DNA from: CAZVCJ01 sp964625745
GTDB lineage: Bacteria; Chloroflexota; Anaerolineae; VGOG01
Assembly: GCA_964625745.1 (NCBI GenBank)
Contig: CAZVCJ010000090.1
Location: 1-15,918, forward strand
Length of the DNA: 15,918 bases
Direction: 5' to 3'
Below the pieces are notes generated by a model. That model did no database searches and was not told the origin of the DNA. It worked only from the letters and a program-made list of their open reading frames with translations. Below are positions 13,537 through 15,918 of this stretch, piece by piece (positions within the stretch are counted from its first letter, which is position 1; each line of letters begins with the position of its first letter). A program made the translations under genes and the position numbers.

Positions 13537-13551
13537 GGTTTGAGCTGCGGA

Positions 13552-15918
13552 CTATTGGCCACAGGTAGCCAGGATGTCGTCGGCTTCCTGCTTGGCCTGC
13601 TCGAATGCCTCCTGGACGTTTTGCTCGCCCAGGTAGGCACGGTTGAGGGCCTGACTGATGGTGTCGTTGACCTGCCCGGTGCAGGGACCCCAGTAGGCCA
13701 CGCGACCCACCAGCCCGCCCTGGGCGATGGCGGCGTCGTTGGCATCCACCACCAGGTCAACCTGATCCGGGTGGGTGGAGTAGGCGAAGCCCGTCTTCAC
13801 GATCTCCGCCTGGTTCTCGCGGCCAGTCACGTAGATCAGGAAAGCGGCTGCCGCCTTGGGATACCTGGTGGCGGCATTGATGCCGATGGCGTTGGTGAAG
13901 ATCACGTCGGCCGCCTTGCCCTCCGGCGACTTGGGCAGGGGGAAGGCCTTCCAGTTCACGTCGGGGTAGTCCTGACGCATGTAGTTCACCATCCAGCCAC
14001 CCTCGTAGGTCATCCCTACCAGTTCCTTGCCGATGGCCTCACCACACCAGCCAGCACCCACGTCCGCTGACGTGACCAGCGAGCCGTCTTCGTACATGCC
14101 GACCACGAAGTCAGCCGCGCTCACCACCGCCGCGCTGTTCATCGCACCCTCGGTGAAAGCATCGTTGGTGTAGGAGCCACCCGCGCCGAAGGCGAAGGGA
14201 GCAAAGCGGGCCCAGTCCGCGTTCTGGCAGAAACCAGCGTAGTCGGTGTTGGCAACGATGGCCTCCGCTGCTGCCTTCAGATCGTCCCACGTCCAGTCGG
14301 CAGTAGGCTCGTCAATGCCCGCTGCTTCAAAGACCTCGGGCAGATACACCAGGCCCAGCGTGCCCCAGTCCTTGGGCAGGCCGTAGGTCTTGCCCTCGTA
14401 GGTGAAGATGGTCAGCAACGCCTCGATGAAATCGCTGCGCTTGACCCCCGCCTCGGCCATGACGTCGTCCAGCGGCAGGAGTTGCCCCGTGGGACCGAAG
14501 GCGGCCATCAACTGGTCGTCCACGTAGAACACGTCGGGGGCTGTCCCGCCGGCCATGCGGGCCTTGATGGTGGTCTGGAAGTCGGCGGGAATGGGCTGGA
14601 AGTCCACCGTGACACCAGGGCAGACCTCACTGAAGCGCGCGATGGAGTCGCGGTAGATGTTCTGCTCCGTCTCGTCACCCCAGCCAGAGAAGACGATGGT
14701 CGCACCATCCTCGACAGCGATGGGACATTTGGCCTCCGGGGGCTTGGGCGGTGGTGCTCCGCAGGTAGCCAGGATGTCGTCGGCTTCCTGCTTGGCCTGC
14801 TCCAGGGCATCCTGGACGTTTTGCTCACCCAGGTAAGCGCGGTTCAACGCCTGGCTGATGGTGTCGTTGACCTGCCCGGTGCAGGGACCCCAGTAGGCCA
14901 CGCGACCCACCAGCCCGCCCTGGGCGATGGCGGCGTCGTTGGCATCCACCACCAGGTCAACCTGATCCGGGTGGGTGGAGTAGGCGAAGCCCGTCTTCAC
15001 GATCTCCGCCTGGTTCTCGCGGCCAGTCACGTAGATCAGGAAAGCGGCTGCCGCCTTGGGATACCTGGTGGCGGCATTGATGCCGATGGCGTTGGTGAAG
15101 ATCACGTCGGCCGCCTTGCCCTCCGGCGACTTGGGCAGGGGGAAGGCCTTCCAGTTCACGTCGGGGTAGTCCTGACGCATGTAGTTCACCATCCAGCCAC
15201 CCTCGTAGGTCATCCCTACCAGTTCCTTGCCGATGGCCTCACCACACCAGCCAGCACCCACGTCCGCTGACGTGACCAGCGAGCCGTCTTCGTACATGCC
15301 GACCACGAAGTCAGCCGCGCTCACCACCGCCGCGCTGTTCATCGCACCCTCGGTGAAAGCATCGTTGGTGTAGGAGCCACCCGCGCCGAAGGCGAAGGGA
15401 GCAAAGCGGGCCCAGTCCGCGTTCTGGCAGAAACCAGCGTAGTCGGTGTTGGCAACGATGGCCTCCGCTGCTGCCTTCAGATCGTCCCACGTCCAGTCGG
15501 CAGTAGGCTCGTCAATGCCCGCTGCTTCAAAGACCTCGGGCAGATACACCAGGCCCAGCGTGCCCCAGTCCTTGGGCAGGCCGTAGGTCTTGCCCTCGTA
15601 GGTGAAGATGGTCAGCAACGCCTCGATGAAATCGCTGCGCTTGACCCCCGCCTCGGCCATGACGTCGTCCAGCGGCAGGAGTTGCCCCGTGGGACCGAAG
15701 GCGGCCATCAACTGGTCGTCCACGTAGAACACGTCGGGGGCTGTCCCGCCGGCCATGCGGGCCTTGATGGTGGTCTGGAAGTCGGCGGGAATGGGCTGGA
15801 AGTCCACCGTGACACCAGGGCAGACCTCACTGAAGCGCGCGATGGAGTCGCGGTAGATGTTCTGCTCCGTCTCGTCACCCCAGCCAGAGAAGACGATGGT
15901 CGCACCATCCTCGACAGC
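13552..15918 (-). CDS. Tandem-duplicated CUT1 sugar-binding protein, 5' end missing
   Basis: Extracytoplasmic solute-binding protein (SBP_bac_1/MalE-like) that delivers a sugar to the permeases encoded downstream. The frame is open to the window edge, so the signal peptide is not visible; a GTG at 15807 is not the real start. The visible 788 residues hold two binding domains: residues 1-386 ending ILATC, and residues 401-788 ending ILATCGQ, joined by GAPPPKPPEAKCPI. Each has the family pattern VFSGWGDETEQNIYRDSIARF, GTAPDVFYVDD and YGLPKDWGTLGLVY, and is full length for a single binding protein (about 390). The copies are offset by exactly 1200 bp (400 codons). They are identical except near their C-termini. 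Two binding domains in one chain are unusual for a CUT1 SBP; assembly error must be considered. Confidence 0.88.
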   Translation of the reverse strand, partial: AVEDGATIVFSGWGDETEQNIYRDSIARFSEVCPGVTVDFQPIPADFQTTIKARMAGGTAPDVFYVDDQLMAAFGPTGQLLPLDDVMAEAGVKRSDFIEALLTIFTYEGKTYGLPKDWGTLGLVYLPEVFEAAGIDEPTADWTWDDLKAAAEAIVANTDYAGFCQNADWARFAPFAFGAGGSYTNDAFTEGAMNSAAVVSAADFVVGMYEDGSLVTSADVGAGWCGEAIGKELVGMTYEGGWMVNYMRQDYPDVNWKAFPLPKSPEGKAADVIFTNAIGINAATRYPKAAAAFLIYVTGRENQAEIVKTGFAYSTHPDQVDLVVDANDAAIAQGGLVGRVAYWGPCTGQVNDTISQALNRAYLGEQNVQDALEQAKQEADDILATCGAPPPKPPEAKCPIAVEDGATIVFSGWGDETEQNIYRDSIARFSEVCPGVTVDFQPIPADFQTTIKARMAGGTAPDVFYVDDQLMAAFGPTGQLLPLDDVMAEAGVKRSDFIEALLTIFTYEGKTYGLPKDWGTLGLVYLPEVFEAAGIDEPTADWTWDDLKAAAEAIVANTDYAGFCQNADWARFAPFAFGAGGSYTNDAFTEGAMNSAAVVSAADFVVGMYEDGSLVTSADVGAGWCGEAIGKELVGMTYEGGWMVNYMRQDYPDVNWKAFPLPKSPEGKAADVIFTNAIGINAATRYPKAAAAFLIYVTGRENQAEIVKTGFAYSTHPDQVDLVVDANDAAIAQGGLVGRVAYWGPCTGQVNDTISQALNRAYLGEQNVQEAFEQAKQEADDILATCGQ
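13562..15918. repeat. 1200 bp tandem direct repeat, 1064 bp of it identical
   Basis: Bases 13562-14718 and 14762-15918 align without gaps at a 1200 bp offset. From 13655 to 14718, against 14855-15918, I find no difference over 1064 bp. The remaining 93 bp (13562-13654 against 14762-14854) differ at 11 positions, with only three amino-acid changes in that stretch (EAF against DAL). The match still runs at the window end, so its outer boundary and the number of copies are unknown. Confidence 0.92.
14719..14763 (-). other. Interdomain linker resembling a lipoprotein N-terminus
   Basis: The junction of the two binding domains reads ILATC-GAPPPKPPEAKCPI. A cysteine in a lipobox-like LATC, followed by a Pro-rich stretch, is what a mature lipoprotein binding protein normally begins with. 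Here it directly abuts the end of the preceding domain, whose counterpart in the downstream copy ends ILATCGQ-stop. There is no hydrophobic signal segment before it, so this internal cysteine should not be lipidated. Confidence 0.6.

Noticed and set aside
14482..15270. Plus-strand frame opposite the duplicated binding protein, with a repeated segment also at 13501-14070
   Set aside because: The repetition simply mirrors the 1200 bp duplication of the minus-strand gene.

Overview
The window looks like a stretch of a GC-rich bacterial genome, most likely a Chloroflexota (Anaerolineae/Caldilineae-type) organism. That placement is an inference from the gene repertoire, the AGGAGG ribosome binding sites and several dispersed palindromic repeats of kinds I associate with that phylum. 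No rRNA or tRNA marker is present to test it. The left third reads rightward and the rest reads leftward. The two blocks converge on a strong bidirectional terminator at 4657-4692.

Rightward block (1-4641): an M28 zinc aminopeptidase-like protein, cut at its 5' end; a 648-residue fusion of a galactokinase-like GHMP sugar kinase with a GalU-like sugar-1-phosphate nucleotidyltransferase; and an M20D amidohydrolase. The last two are 20 bp apart and probably cotranscribed. A roughly 84 bp palindromic repeat separates the first two genes.

Leftward block (15918 down to 4872): a CUT1 sugar ABC transporter. It starts with a substrate-binding protein carrying two tandem, almost identical copies of its binding domain, followed by a MalF-type permease and a MalG-type permease with an unusual membrane insertion. 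Then come two large lipoproteins of about 780 residues. The first (8413-10770) has no recognised family; the second resembles an (alpha/alpha)6-barrel glycosidase. The block ends with a cytoplasmic GH130-type mannoside phosphorylase or hydrolase overlapping the second lipoprotein gene. No transporter ATPase or regulator is visible, so the ATPase is presumably upstream or shared. A reasonable model is that the surface lipoproteins trim an oligosaccharide, the transporter imports the product, GH130 cleaves it, and the kinase/nucleotidyltransferase fusion can turn a free sugar into an NDP-sugar. The substrate is unknown; GH130 hints at a beta-mannoside.

The most striking features are the 1200 bp tandem duplication inside the binding-protein gene, which has an abrupt switch from about 12% divergence to complete identity; a short repeat with core CTGAGC-NNN-GTCGAAG carried in frame inside two unrelated genes; the enlarged permease; and the kinase/nucleotidyltransferase fusion. 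Nearly every intergenic gap holds a different palindromic repeat.
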